Part shown: in pieces, positions 1 to 8,923 of the stretch
How positions within the stretch are numbered: position 1 is the stretch's first letter
How the letters are laid out: the number at the start of each line of letters is the position of its first letter
NCBI RefSeq assembly: GCF_040640155.1
Contig: NZ_JBFABE010000034.1
Location: 16,677 to 80,676, forward strand
Direction of reading: 5' to 3'
Source: Streptosporangium sp040640155
Lineage (GTDB): Bacteria; Actinomycetota; Actinomycetes; Streptosporangiales; Streptosporangiaceae
DNA: 64,000 nucleotides
Notes under the pieces: model-generated
The model's input: the letters and a program-made list of their open reading frames with translations, nothing else
Database searches by the model: none
Told to the model about the DNA's origin: nothing
Program-made: the position numbers and the translations under genes

Positions 1-835
1 GGGACGCGACGAACGCGTGGAAGCCCTCGCGGTCGACGGGGGGGTAGTCGCCCAGGATGCCGTACACCGTGACGATCGTCCTGCCCTCGTCGACCTTCTG
101 GGTGCTGCCGCCGCGGGGGATCTCCGCCGAGGCCAACGTGTTGATCGAGATGTCGTCCCCGAAGGCCCCGGGCGGCGTCCGGTAGTAACAGGTGGCGTAG
201 CCGAGGTCGACCCTGTGCCGCTCCTCCTCCACCCGGCCGTAGCCCAGCTCCTCCAGCCAGACCGGCGCGCGGGAGCCCCGCCCGGTGGCGTCGACCACGA
301 GGTCGGCGCCCAGCGTCTCCTCCGCGCCGTCCCGGGCGATCACCACGCCCGTGACCGCGCGCCCGTCGGGCGTCGCGACCGGGCGCAGGACGGTGACACC
401 GTCCAGCACCGTGACCTGCGGCAGCGCCTCCACCCTGGCCCGCAGGTGGCGCTCGCGGAAGGACCGGGTGCAGGTCACCATGGACAACCCCGACCGGACC
501 TTCTCCAGCCGCCGCCCCTCCAGGATCCAGCGGGCGTTCTCCGACAGGTCGCCCGTGTGGGCCCCCGCCGCGACCAGGTCGGCGGTCAGCCCCGGGAAGA
601 GCTCCTCGGCGATGAGCTGGCCGCGAGCCAGCAGCTCGTGGCCCTGGTCCCGCTGGGGAACCCCGCGCCGCGCCTCGGGACCGGCGTCCAGCACGTCGCG
701 GTCCAGCACGGTCACCCGGCCGTAGAACTCGGAGAGGACGCGCGCGGCGAACAGCCCGGCGAATCCGGCGCCCAGCACGACGGCGTGTCTTTCGGCGTTG
801 CCCACCACGTCCGCGGTCTCCCTCATCAGGTTCAT
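1..835 (-). CDS. FAD-dependent monooxygenase-like protein, C-terminus cut by window edge
   Basis: Reading leftwards from the ATG at 833-835 the frame stays open for 278 codons to the window edge, so the C-terminal part lies outside. An N-terminal FAD-binding beta-alpha-beta unit is visible (HAVVLGAGFAGLFAARVL, about residues 17-34), followed about 12 residues later by VLDRD. A second flavoprotein motif, VVDATGRGSRAPVWL, sits near residue 195. This is the layout of PHBH-type FAD hydroxylases and epoxidases that act on aromatic or polyketide-like substrates. The gene is divergent from the aminotransferase/methyltransferase pair at 974-3236, so the three may form one small tailoring locus; that link is inferred from position only. 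The substrate cannot be named. Confidence 0.85.
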   Translation of the reverse strand, partial: MNLMRETADVVGNAERHAVVLGAGFAGLFAARVLSEFYGRVTVLDRDVLDAGPEARRGVPQRDQGHELLARGQLIAEELFPGLTADLVAAGAHTGDLSENARWILEGRRLEKVRSGLSMVTCTRSFRERHLRARVEALPQVTVLDGVTVLRPVATPDGRAVTGVVIARDGAEETLGADLVVDATGRGSRAPVWLEELGYGRVEEERHRVDLGYATCYYRTPPGAFGDDISINTLASAEIPRGGSTQKVDEGRTIVTVYGILGDYPPVDREGFHAFVAS

Positions 836-973
836 GGTGAAACCCGACGCTAGATCCGCGGTCACATCACGCGGCAACCGGCGGTTAATCACCGGGATTA
901 CCGGTCGGTGACCGGCGCGAACCTACGCTCCATCCCGTTACCTTCCACGTACTCACGCGAACGAGGAGGCTGC

Positions 974-2518
974 ATGAGTTCCGCCGGCGACCAGATCGAC
1001 CTCGCCGAACCGCACATGCGCGAGAACCTGGCGATGGCAGGGCTCGACGTCGAATACGTCCGCGCCGAGGGGAACACCCTGTACTTCCTCGACGAGAACG
1101 GCGAGGAAGTGCCGGTCGTCGACTACGCCGGCGGGTACGGGGCGCTGCTGCTCGGGCACAACAATCCCGAGATAACGGCGCACGCGATCGCACTGCTCAA
1201 CGACCGGACCCCCGTCCTGGCGCAGTTCTCCCGTCACGCCGCCGCCATCAGGACCGCCGCGAGGCTCGACGAGATCATGCGGCGGGAGCTGGGGAGCGAG
1301 GAGCGGTTCTACTCGGTCTTCGCCAACACCGGTGCCGAGGCCGTCGAGGCGGCGCTCAAGCACGCCGAGCTCGGCAGGGCGACCAGGATATCGGCGCTGA
1401 CCGGCGAGATCTCGGCGTCGGTGGAGGCGGCGCGGGCCGCCGTGGACGGCGGGAAGGCGTCACTGCCCGAGGAGTTCAAGCGGTTCGACGACCTGGCCGG
1501 GCACGTCACGCGGCACAACGCCGAGGTCCTCACCAGGCCTCCGCTGTTCCTCGCGCTGGAGGGGTCCTTCCACGGCAAGCTGGCGAGCAGCGTGCAGCTC
1601 ACCCACAACGGGGAGTTCAGGACGCCGTTCGCGGCACTGGCCGCGCAGGCCGTGTTCGTCCCGTTCAACCAGCCGGGCGCGCTCACGAAGATCATCGAGC
1701 GGGAGCGGGCGTCCCTGCTCGACCTGGTCGTCGACGGCGGCGCCGTCCGCGTCCGGGAGCGGGACCTTCCCGTGTTCGGCGCGTTCGTCGTCGAGCCCAT
1801 CCAGGGCGAGGGCGGCATCAACGAGATGAGCGCCGAGTTCGCCGCCGAGATCCGGCGGGTGTGCGACGCGATCGGCTGCCCGGTCGTCGTGGACGAGATC
1901 CAGAGCGGCATGGGACGTACCGGCGCCTTCCTGGCGAGCTCGTCCATCGGCCTGCGCGGCGACTACTACACCCTGGCCAAGAGCCTGGGCGGCGGGCTGG
2001 CCAAGGTCTCCGTCCTCCTGGTGCGGGACTCGTGCTACCTCAAGGAGTTCGAGCTCGTCCACAGCTCCACCTTCGCCAAGGACGGGTTCTCCTCCGCCGT
2101 CGCGCTCAAGGTCCTGGAGCTGCTCGAGGCCGACGACGGGCGTGTCTACCGGCTGGCCGCGGAGCGCGGCGAGAGACTCAAGGACATGCTCCGCTCCCTG
2201 GCCGCCGACTTCCCCGACGTGGTGAAGGACGTGCGCGGCAGGGGGCTGATGCTGGGTCTCGAACTCCACGACCAGTCGGACTCCCAGGCCGCGCTGCTGC
2301 GCGACTTCGCGCGGGCGCACATCCTCGGCTACGTCATCTCCGGCTACCTCCTGCGCCGGCACCGGGTCAGGACCTTCCCCACGGCCAGCGCGGTGAACAC
2401 GCTGCGCTTCGCGCCCTCGGCCGGGCTGACCGACGCCGAGATCGCCCAGCTCGAGGCGGGCCTCCGGGACCTGTGCTCGATCATCCGGGCCCAGGATGAA
2501 CAAGCGCTCTTCGCCTGA
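974..2518 (+). CDS. PLP-dependent class III aminotransferase
   Basis: 514 residues. The start at 974 is chosen because GAGGAGG lies 5 nt upstream; longer in-frame extensions have no ribosome site. Class III (fold type I) features are clear: a glycine-rich YAGGYGALLLGHNNP near the N-terminus, FANTGAEAVEAALKHA for phosphate binding, the cofactor-contacting VVDEIQSGMGRTG, and Lys336 in YYTLAKSLGGGLAK as the predicted Schiff-base lysine. A stretch of about 60 residues between FANTG and EGSFHGK is longer than in acetylornithine transaminases and resembles secondary-metabolism class III enzymes. The downstream methyltransferase gene overlaps the 3' end, indicating translational coupling. Amino donor and acceptor are unknown. 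Confidence 0.88.
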   Translation: MSSAGDQIDLAEPHMRENLAMAGLDVEYVRAEGNTLYFLDENGEEVPVVDYAGGYGALLLGHNNPEITAHAIALLNDRTPVLAQFSRHAAAIRTAARLDEIMRRELGSEERFYSVFANTGAEAVEAALKHAELGRATRISALTGEISASVEAARAAVDGGKASLPEEFKRFDDLAGHVTRHNAEVLTRPPLFLALEGSFHGKLASSVQLTHNGEFRTPFAALAAQAVFVPFNQPGALTKIIERERASLLDLVVDGGAVRVRERDLPVFGAFVVEPIQGEGGINEMSAEFAAEIRRVCDAIGCPVVVDEIQSGMGRTGAFLASSSIGLRGDYYTLAKSLGGGLAKVSVLLVRDSCYLKEFELVHSSTFAKDGFSSAVALKVLELLEADDGRVYRLAAERGERLKDMLRSLAADFPDVVKDVRGRGLMLGLELHDQSDSQAALLRDFARAHILGYVISGYLLRRHRVRTFPTASAVNTLRFAPSAGLTDAEIAQLEAGLRDLCSIIRAQDEQALFA

Positions 2519-3236
2519 ACCGTCCCGGCCGGAGCCGCCCGCCGCGGGCGCGCCGGGCGACGAGCCCCGCTCCGGCGGGCTCGACCCGCGCGTCGCCCGC
2601 GCGCAGCGGGCGTACAACCGGGCCACTCTGGCGATCTACGATCGGCTGGTGCTCGGCCTGGGGTGCCCGCTGTTCTGGCACTGCCCCTCCGGTGAGATGC
2701 TCCGGCTCTACGACCGCTCGGTGGGGCGGCGCCACCTCGACATCGGGCCCGGCACGGGCTACTTCGTCGACCGGTGCCGCTTCCCGACGGACACGCCGGA
2801 GATCACCCTGCTCGACCTCAGCCCGCCGTGCCTGGCCGTGTCGGCCAGGCGCCTGGCGCGCTACCGGCCGGACACCTGCCGCGCCGACCTGATGAGTCCG
2901 CTGCCGCTGCCGCGCCACCGGTTCGACTCGGCCGCGATGAACCTGGTGCTGCACACCGTTCCCGGCGGCTGGGAGGGCAAGGGCGTCGTCTTCGGGCACG
3001 TCGCCGGCACCCTGCGGCCCGGCGGCGTGCTGTTCGGCTCCACCGTGCTCGGCGAGGGGGTGGAGATGAGCCGGCGTACCCGCTGGTTCCTGCGGCAGCA
3101 GCAGCGCGGCCACTTCCACAACCAGGGCGACGACCCCTCGGGGCTGGAGGGCCTGCTGGCCAAGCACTTCTCCGAGTACGAGCTGACGATCCGCGGCAGC
3201 GTCGCCCTCTTCCGGGCCGTCACGGCGACCGACTGA
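2496..3236 (+). CDS. class I SAM-dependent methyltransferase
   Basis: 246 residues. The ATG at 2496 lies 23 bases inside the end of the aminotransferase gene, so the two are probably translationally coupled. The SAM-binding motif I is HLDIGPGTGYFVDRC, the acidic post-I residue is in ITLLDLSPPCL, and LRPGGVLFGSTVLGEG matches post-motif III. The first 35 residues are Pro/Gly/Arg-rich and probably disordered. Small-molecule methylation is likely given the neighbour, but the substrate is not readable from sequence. Confidence 0.85.
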   Translation: MNKRSSPEPSRPEPPAAGAPGDEPRSGGLDPRVARAQRAYNRATLAIYDRLVLGLGCPLFWHCPSGEMLRLYDRSVGRRHLDIGPGTGYFVDRCRFPTDTPEITLLDLSPPCLAVSARRLARYRPDTCRADLMSPLPLPRHRFDSAAMNLVLHTVPGGWEGKGVVFGHVAGTLRPGGVLFGSTVLGEGVEMSRRTRWFLRQQQRGHFHNQGDDPSGLEGLLAKHFSEYELTIRGSVALFRAVTATD

Positions 3237-3308
3237 GCGAGGGGAGGACGCGCCGCGAGGACCGCGAGGACCGCGAGGGATCGTCGTGGCGCCGCGCGCC
3301 GTCGTCGA

Positions 3309-4271
3309 TCATCCCGGCGGGTCCTCGTCGGCGCGGGCCAGGAGGCGGGCGGCCAGGGATCTGATCTCGTCGCGCAGCGCGGCCGGGGTGAGGACGCTGA
3401 ACGGCCACCCGAGTCCGGCGAGCATCAGGGCCATCCCGTCCAGCCGCTCGGCGCGGGTGGTGAGCAGCACCCCGCCGGAGGTCTCGGTCAGGGTCGCCGT
3501 GGTGGCGGGGATCCGCGCGGCGGCCTCCTCCAGGGTGGTCTCCAGCAGCACCCGGACCTCGTGCCGGTAGGGCACCGCCGCCAGCGAGCCGACCACGTGC
3601 GCGACCGCGTCGAAGCCCTCGGGAACGCCGAACGCGCGCCCGGTGCGCGCGACGTCCTCCACCCGGTCGACCCGGAAGGTCCGCACCTCCCCGCTGGCGT
3701 GGTCGAGCCCCGCGACGTACCAGCGGCCGGAGTGGAAGACGATGCCGTACGGGTCGAGCTCACGCGTCGAGGCGTCGCCGCGCCAGGAGCGGTAGGCCAG
3801 CCGCACGGTGACCCGGTGCCGGGCGGCGCCGGCGAGGGCGAGCAGCGGGGCGGCCCGGGGAGGGGCCGCCCTCGGCGCCGCCCGGCCGGTGTGGTCCAGC
3901 GTCTGGGACACCGCGTCGACGCGCTCGCGCAGCGGGCCGGGGAGCACGCGCTGGATCTTGGCCAGGGCGCTCCCGGTCGCCGCCTCCCCCACCGCCAGCC
4001 CGGTGCGCCTCCCGGCCAGCAGGCCCAGCACCACGGCGGTGGCCTCGTCGTCGGTGAGCATGAGCGGCGGCAGCTTGTAGCCGGGCAGCAGCCGGTAGCC
4101 GCCGTGGCGGCCCCGTTCGGCCTGGACCGGCACGCCGAGCTCCGACAACCGCACCGCGTAGCGGCGCACCGTGCGCTCGTCCACCTCCAGCCTGGCGGCG
4201 AGTTCGGGGCCGGTCAGGCCGGGTGCGGCCTGCAACAGCTCCAGCAGCGCGAGAACCCGGGCGGCCGTCAC
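3309..4271 (-). CDS. WYL-domain transcriptional regulator (HTH_11 + WYL)
   Basis: 320 residues from a GTG at 4271, preceded by GGGAGGG. Residues 1-60 form a DeoR/YafY-like winged helix (VLALLELLQAAPGLTGPELAARL, then VDERTVRRYAVRLSELGVP). The C-terminal half carries the WYL ligand-sensing fold (DPYGIVFHSGRWYVAGLD, then EVRTFRVDRVEDV). The gene is divergent from the alpha/beta hydrolase at 4352, and the 80-bp gap contains a perfect inverted repeat that probably serves as its operator. Family members often control a neighbouring detoxification or metabolic gene, so the hydrolase is the likely target (inference). Confidence 0.9.
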   Translation of the reverse strand: MTAARVLALLELLQAAPGLTGPELAARLEVDERTVRRYAVRLSELGVPVQAERGRHGGYRLLPGYKLPPLMLTDDEATAVVLGLLAGRRTGLAVGEAATGSALAKIQRVLPGPLRERVDAVSQTLDHTGRAAPRAAPPRAAPLLALAGAARHRVTVRLAYRSWRGDASTRELDPYGIVFHSGRWYVAGLDHASGEVRTFRVDRVEDVARTGRAFGVPEGFDAVAHVVGSLAAVPYRHEVRVLLETTLEEAAARIPATTATLTETSGGVLLTTRAERLDGMALMLAGLGWPFSVLTPAALRDEIRSLAARLLARADEDPPG

Positions 4272-4288
4272 GAGGAAATCCCTCCCTT

Positions 4289-4311
4289 ATCCGGACCGAT
4301 TCTGTCCGGAT
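4289..4311. promoter_or_regulatory. perfect inverted repeat between WYL regulator and hydrolase (likely operator)
   Basis: Arms ATCCGGAC and GTCCGGAT are perfectly complementary and separated by 7 bp. The repeat lies 18 bp before the regulator start and 40 bp before the hydrolase start, which is suitable for coordinate control. Assignment to the WYL protein is inferred from position. Confidence 0.6.
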
Positions 4312-4351
4312 TCGATCCTACGGTGAGACCAGGCGAGCAGAGGAGAGAGAA

Positions 4352-5107
4352 ATGAGCACGTACGTCCTGGTTCCTGGTTTCTGGATCGGCGGATGGGCCT
4401 GGGAGAAGGTCGCCCGGCCGTTGCGCGAGGCCGGGCACGACGTCCACCCGGTGACGCTCACCGGGGTCGGCGACCGCGCCCATCTGGCCGGTCCCGGGGT
4501 CGACCTGGAGACCCACGTCCAGGACATCGTCAACACGATCGTCTTCGCGGACCTGAGCGAGGTGATCCTCGTCGCCCACAGCGGGGCCGGGGCGCCGGTC
4601 ACCGGCGCGGCGGACAGGGTCCCCGGGCGCGTCGCGCGGATCGTCTACCTCGACAGCGGGCCGCTGGCCGACGGCATGACCCAGATGGACGTCAGGGAGC
4701 CCGGGGAGCGGGAGCTCGTCGAGCGGCGGGTCGCCGAGGAGGGCGGCGGCGTGGGCTACCCGCCCCCGTCCTGGGAGGAGCACGAGCGGGCCGGGGTCAG
4801 CCTGGAAGGGCTGGGCGAGGCGGAGCGCGCGTGGTTCACCTCACGCGCGGTCCCGCAGCCGTACGGGACGATGACCGCGCCCCTGAGGCTCGGCGGCGGC
4901 GCGGACGCGCTGCCCAAGACGCTCGTGACGTGCTCGTTCCCGCTGGAGCGGGTACACGCCATGATCGCCTCCGGTCATCCGTACTTCGCGGCGCTCTCCG
5001 GGCCCGAGTGGAGTTTCGCGGCCGTGCCCACCGGCCACTGGCCGATGTTCTCCGAGCCGGAGAAGACCGCGGCCGCGCTCGCCGAACTCGCCGAGCTCCC
5101 GGCCTGA
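4352..5107 (+). CDS. alpha/beta hydrolase (esterase-like)
   Basis: 251 residues. The start at 4352 follows AGGAGAGAGA. The protein is a compact single-domain alpha/beta hydrolase: HG-type N-terminal strand (TYVLVPGFWIGGWAWEKV), nucleophile serine in VAHSGAGAP (the first glycine of the usual G-X-S-X-G elbow is replaced by alanine), and the catalytic histidine in PTGHWPMFSEP. No signal peptide, so cytoplasmic. Its probable regulator is the divergent WYL protein. The substrate is unknown. Confidence 0.85.
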   Translation: MSTYVLVPGFWIGGWAWEKVARPLREAGHDVHPVTLTGVGDRAHLAGPGVDLETHVQDIVNTIVFADLSEVILVAHSGAGAPVTGAADRVPGRVARIVYLDSGPLADGMTQMDVREPGERELVERRVAEEGGGVGYPPPSWEEHERAGVSLEGLGEAERAWFTSRAVPQPYGTMTAPLRLGGGADALPKTLVTCSFPLERVHAMIASGHPYFAALSGPEWSFAAVPTGHWPMFSEPEKTAAALAELAELPA

Positions 5108-5149
5108 GCCCGAACCGGCCTGAGCCCGAGCCGGGCGGAGGCGGAAACC

Positions 5150-5212
5150 AGGCGGGAGCCAGGCGGGAGCCGGGCGGGAGCCGGGCGGGAGCCGGGCGGG
5201 AGCCGGGCGGGA
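5150..5212. repeat. 11-bp tandem repeat, about 5-6 copies
   Basis: The unit GGAGCCGGGCG repeats head to tail immediately after the hydrolase gene and just before its terminator. It is noncoding and one of many short GC-rich tandem repeats in this window. Confidence 0.8.
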
Positions 5213-5216
5213 GATC

Positions 5217-5255
5217 GCGGGCGGGGCGCGTCCACGGGGGCCCCGCCCCGCCCGC
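5217..5255 (+). terminator. terminator-like hairpin after alpha/beta hydrolase
   Basis: Perfect 12-bp arms (GCGGGCGGGGCG at 5217-5228 and its complement at 5244-5255) with a 15-nt loop. No T-tract follows, as is usual for actinobacterial terminators. Confidence 0.6.
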
Positions 5256-5339
5256 GGGCACGGGCGGTGACATTTGTCCTGCCCGAACCCGGATCGATGG
5301 ATCTACCTGCGCCTTCGGGCCTTCCGTAGCGTCTCTCCC

Positions 5340-6299
5340 ATGACGAGCACGACGAGCACGACAGGCACGACGGGCACGGCGCACGCGGCGGGCACGGGGA
5401 AAGGCGCGGGCACCGCGGGCACCGCGGTGTCGCTCGGTGATCTGACCAAGCACTTCGGGGCGGTACGGGCGGTGGACGGCCTCAGCCTGGACATCCCCGT
5501 CGGGCAGACCGTCGCCCTGCTGGGGCGCAACGGCGCGGGAAAGTCGACGACCATCGGGCTGCTGCTCGGGTTGCTGACCCCCACCTCGGGGAGCGTCCGC
5601 GTCCTCGGGGGCGCGCCCGAGGCGGCGATCCGGGCCGGGCGGCTGGCGGCGATGCCCCAGGAGGGGGGTCTGGTGCCCCGGACCACCGTCGGCGAGCTGG
5701 TCGGTTTCGTCTCCCGGACCTACCGGGCGCCGCTCCCGGTGCCGGAGGTGCTGGCCACCGCCGGGCTGGAGGAGCTGGCCGGCCGCCGGGTGGAGCGGCT
5801 CTCCGGCGGCCAGGCCCAGCGGCTGCGCTTCGCGCTGGCGCTGGCCGGTGACCCCGAGCTGATCCTGCTGGACGAGCCGACCGCGGCGCTGGACGTCCGC
5901 GCCAGACGGGAGTTCTGGGAGAGCATGCGCGCCTTCGCCGCGCGCGGCAGGACCGTGTTGTTCTCCACCCACTACCTGGAGGAGGCCGACGAGTACGCCG
6001 ACCGGGTGGTGGTGATCGACAAGGGCCGGGTCGCGGCCGACGGCACCAGCCGGGAGATCAAGCGCCTGGTCTCCCTCACCACGGTCAGCGTCACCGCCGA
6101 CCCCGGGCAGGCCGCCCGGCTGGAACGCCTGCCCGGGGTCACCTCCGCGCGGGCCCGCGACGGCCGCGTGCACCTGCGCACCCGCGACGGCGACGCCACC
6201 GTGACGGCGCTGGCCGGCATGGGGGCCGTACGGGACATCGAGGTGGCTCCCGCCGCGCTCGAGGACGCCTTCATCGCACTCACCGAGGTGGACGCCTGA
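5340..6299 (+). CDS. ABC transporter ATP-binding protein
   Basis: 319 residues. The start at 5340 is the first ATG after a -10-like TAGCGT (5327-5332) that ends 7 nt before it. No Shine-Dalgarno sequence is present, so the transcript may be leaderless. The first 40 residues are Thr/Ala/Gly-rich; the ATPase core then shows Walker A GRNGAGKST, signature LSGGQAQR, Walker B LILLDEPTAALD and H-loop STHYLEEAD. A C-terminal domain of about 80 residues follows, as in drug or lipid exporters of the DrrA/CcmA type. The stop overlaps the permease start by one base. A sensor kinase and response regulator follow, suggesting a signal-responsive exporter. Confidence 0.92.
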   Translation: MTSTTSTTGTTGTAHAAGTGKGAGTAGTAVSLGDLTKHFGAVRAVDGLSLDIPVGQTVALLGRNGAGKSTTIGLLLGLLTPTSGSVRVLGGAPEAAIRAGRLAAMPQEGGLVPRTTVGELVGFVSRTYRAPLPVPEVLATAGLEELAGRRVERLSGGQAQRLRFALALAGDPELILLDEPTAALDVRARREFWESMRAFAARGRTVLFSTHYLEEADEYADRVVVIDKGRVAADGTSREIKRLVSLTTVSVTADPGQAARLERLPGVTSARARDGRVHLRTRDGDATVTALAGMGAVRDIEVAPAALEDAFIALTEVDA

Positions 6300-7024
6300 T
6301 GCTCGCCTACATACGCCTGGAGATCGTCAGGATCCTCCGCGACCCGGCATACGTGATCATGGGCTTCGTGATGCCCGTGACGATGTACCTGCTGTTCACC
6401 AACCTCGGCGTCACGGGCGCCGACCGCGTCTCGGCCGCCGTGTACGTGATGGTCAGCATGGCCGCCTTCGGGGCGATCGGCTCGGCCTTCAACAACGGCA
6501 CCGGCATCGCCGAGGACCGTACGGCGGGCTGGCTGCGGATGCTGCGCACCACCCCGCTGGCCCCGGCGCGGGTGGTCACGGGCAAGGCGGTCACCGGCAT
6601 GCTCGTGGTGCTGCCCGCGATCTGCGGGGTGTCCCTGGCGGGGGCGCTGCTGAACGGGGTGCGCCTGCAGGCCTGGCAGTGGGCCTCGATCGTGCCGCTG
6701 CTCTGGGTGGGGTCGCTGCCCTTCATCCTGCTCGCCCTGGCCTTCGGCTACTTTTTCAGCGGGCAGACCGCCACCGTGCTCAACATCGCCGCCAACCTGG
6801 GGCTGGCGGTCGTCGGGGGTCTGTGGATGCCCGTCGAGGGCTTCCCCGCCTGGATGAGGACCCTGTCGGGGTGGACGCCGAGCTTCGGCTACGCCGACCT
6901 GCCGCGCCGGGTGGCGTTCGGCCAGGCGCCCGACGCGGGCACGGCGCTGATCCTGGCCGGCTGGCTGGTCGCCTTCGGCGTCCTGGCGTTGTACGCCTAC
7001 CGCCGGGCCGGGCGCCTGGCGTGA
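6299..7024 (+). CDS. ABC-2 type transporter permease
   Basis: 241 residues with six predicted membrane helices (for example YVIMGFVMPVTMYLLF, AVTGMLVVLPAICGVSLAGA, VLNIAANLGLAVVGGLW and ALILAGWLVAFGVLALYAY). This is the standard half-size ABC-2 permease that pairs with the preceding ATPase, whose stop codon it overlaps. It acts in the cytoplasmic membrane; the exported substrate is unknown. Confidence 0.9.
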   Translation: MLAYIRLEIVRILRDPAYVIMGFVMPVTMYLLFTNLGVTGADRVSAAVYVMVSMAAFGAIGSAFNNGTGIAEDRTAGWLRMLRTTPLAPARVVTGKAVTGMLVVLPAICGVSLAGALLNGVRLQAWQWASIVPLLWVGSLPFILLALAFGYFFSGQTATVLNIAANLGLAVVGGLWMPVEGFPAWMRTLSGWTPSFGYADLPRRVAFGQAPDAGTALILAGWLVAFGVLALYAYRRAGRLA

Positions 7025-7046
7025 GACGCGTGATAGGAGTTTCCCG

Positions 7047-8216
7047 GTGAGCGAAGGACCTGCGGCGAGCGAGCGCGAGGGACGGTGGACCCGCCGGGTC
7101 CGCCGGGCCGCGTGGCCGAGCTCGCGCGTGGCGGACCCGAACGGCCGCCGGGGGCCGGCGAGGGGCGGAGGGCCGGGACAGCTCGCCTTCTACCCCTGGC
7201 TGCTGGTCGCCTACCCCCCGCTCAGCGACCTGGTGGAGGGAGAGGTGCGGCCGGTGCTCCCGGCGGCGCTGGGCCTGGCCGCCTTCGCCGTCCTGTACGT
7301 GCTGTGCGTCCGGCTGTCGTTCACCGGCCGGCGGCGCGGGGCGGCCGTGGCGCTGGCCGGGCTGCTGGGGGTGACCTTCCCGCTGCTGGCCGGTCTCGCC
7401 CACGACTGGTTCTTCCTCGCCCCGCTGATGACGATCGCCTGCGGGGTCGTGCTGCGCGGCAGGCTGGTCTACCTCCTGCTCTGCGCGGTGGCCCTCGCGC
7501 TGGTCGCGGTGATGTGGTGGGCGGGGGCGAGCTGGGAGAGCCTCTCGCTGACGAGCTGGGGGACGGCCATCGGCGGCCTGGTGGTCAGCATCGTGCTGAA
7601 GCTGTCCTCGGTGATCGGCGAGCTTCACGACACCCGTGAGGAGCTGGCCCGTGTCGCGGTGGCCGAGGAGCGGCTGCGTTTCTCCCGCGACCTGCACGAC
7701 CTGCTCGGGCACACGCTCTCGGTGATGGTGGTCAAGGCGGAGGTCGTACGGAGGCTGGCCTCCAGGGACGCGGAGGCGGCGGCCTCGCAGGCGGCCGACA
7801 TCGAGGCCCTCGGCCGGGAGGCGCTGCGGGAGGTGCGGGCCGCGATCACCGGCTACCGGGGACGTGGCCTGGCCGCCGAGCTGGACACCGCGCGCACGGT
7901 CCTGGCCGACGCGGGCGTCACGGCCACGGTGACCGTCGCCGGGGAGGTGCCCACGCCGGAGGCCGACGCGCTGCTGGGCTGGGCCGTACGCGAGGGCGTG
8001 ACCAACGTGGTCCGCCACAGCTCCGCCCGCGCCTGCTCGATCTCCCTGCGGGGTACGACGCTGGAGATCCGCGACGACGGCCGGGGGGCCGCGGGGCGGT
8101 CCTTCGGCAACGGCCTGCGCGGCCTGTCCGAGCGGGTCGCCGCGCTCGGCGGGACGCTGGAGGCCGGTCCGGCGCCGGAGTCCGGTGGCTTCCTGCTGAA
8201 GGTCGCGCTTCCATGA
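7047..8216 (+). CDS. two-component sensor histidine kinase, HisKA_3 type
   Basis: 389 residues from a GTG at 7047 behind ATAGGAGTT. Four to five hydrophobic segments occupy about residues 45-190. A dimerisation/phosphoacceptor helix follows with the conserved histidine in RDLHDLLGHTLSVMVVKAE, then an HATPase domain with N-box VREGVTNVVRHSS, G1-box RDDGRGA and G2-box GNGLRGLSERV. This is the DesK/NarX-like architecture. It lies 22 bp after the permease and 31 bp before the response regulator, so one operon is likely. Confidence 0.92.
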   Translation: MSEGPAASEREGRWTRRVRRAAWPSSRVADPNGRRGPARGGGPGQLAFYPWLLVAYPPLSDLVEGEVRPVLPAALGLAAFAVLYVLCVRLSFTGRRRGAAVALAGLLGVTFPLLAGLAHDWFFLAPLMTIACGVVLRGRLVYLLLCAVALALVAVMWWAGASWESLSLTSWGTAIGGLVVSIVLKLSSVIGELHDTREELARVAVAEERLRFSRDLHDLLGHTLSVMVVKAEVVRRLASRDAEAAASQAADIEALGREALREVRAAITGYRGRGLAAELDTARTVLADAGVTATVTVAGEVPTPEADALLGWAVREGVTNVVRHSSARACSISLRGTTLEIRDDGRGAAGRSFGNGLRGLSERVAALGGTLEAGPAPESGGFLLKVALP

Positions 8217-8247
8217 CCGTCCGGCTCCCGTACAGGAGGGCGTTCCG

Positions 8248-8853
8248 ATGATCAGAGTGCTGCTGGCCGAGGACCAGGGCATGATGCGCGGCGCGCTGGC
8301 CACGCTCCTGGACCTGGAGGACGACATCGAGGTGGTCGCCACCGTCGGCAGGGGTGACGAGGTCGTCCCCGCCGCGCTGGGCGCGCGGCCGGACGTCGCG
8401 CTGCTGGACATCGAGATGCCCGGGATCAGCGGCCTGGAGGCCGCCGCCGGACTGAGGGACCGGCTGCCCGGCTGCCGGGTGCTGATCCTGACCACCTTCG
8501 GCAGGCCGGGCTACCTGCGCCGGGCGATGGAGGCGGGCGCCTCGGGGTTCCTGGTCAAGGACGGCCCCGTGGAGGAACTGGCCGCGGCGATCCGGCGGGT
8601 CCTGGCGGGCGAGAAGGTGATCGACCCCGCGCTGGCCGCCGCGGCGCTGAGCACCGGCGCCAGCCCGCTGACCGAGCGGGAGCGGGACGTGCTGGCCGCG
8701 GCGGCCGACGGCTCGACGGTCGCCGACATCGCGGACCGGCTGCACCTGTCGGAGAGCACGGTGCGCAACTACCTGTCCGCCGCGATCGGCAAGACCGGCA
8801 CCCGCAACCGCATCGAGGCCGCCCGCGCGGCCCGGCACAACGGCTGGCTCTGA
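8248..8853 (+). CDS. NarL/LuxR-family response regulator
   Basis: 201 residues. The receiver domain has acidic residues at AEDQ, the phosphoacceptor aspartate in DVALLDIEMPGISG, and the conserved lysine in GFLVKDGP. The C-terminal GerE/LuxR helix-turn-helix is LTERERDVLAAAADGSTVADIADRL then LSESTVRNYLSAAI. It is the partner of the preceding kinase and likely controls the linked ABC exporter genes. Confidence 0.93.
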   Translation: MIRVLLAEDQGMMRGALATLLDLEDDIEVVATVGRGDEVVPAALGARPDVALLDIEMPGISGLEAAAGLRDRLPGCRVLILTTFGRPGYLRRAMEAGASGFLVKDGPVEELAAAIRRVLAGEKVIDPALAAAALSTGASPLTERERDVLAAAADGSTVADIADRLHLSESTVRNYLSAAIGKTGTRNRIEAARAARHNGWL

Positions 8854-8923
8854 ACGGGGGCGGCTCCCGCGCTCCTCGGCTTCCCCGGCTCCCGGGCTCC
8901 GTGGTTCCCGTCCTCCCGAGGCC

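Noticed and set aside
17..853. Plus-strand open frame of 278 codons at the left edge
   Set aside because: It is the antisense shadow of the FAD monooxygenase. The minus-strand frame has FAD-binding motifs; the plus-strand translation has none.
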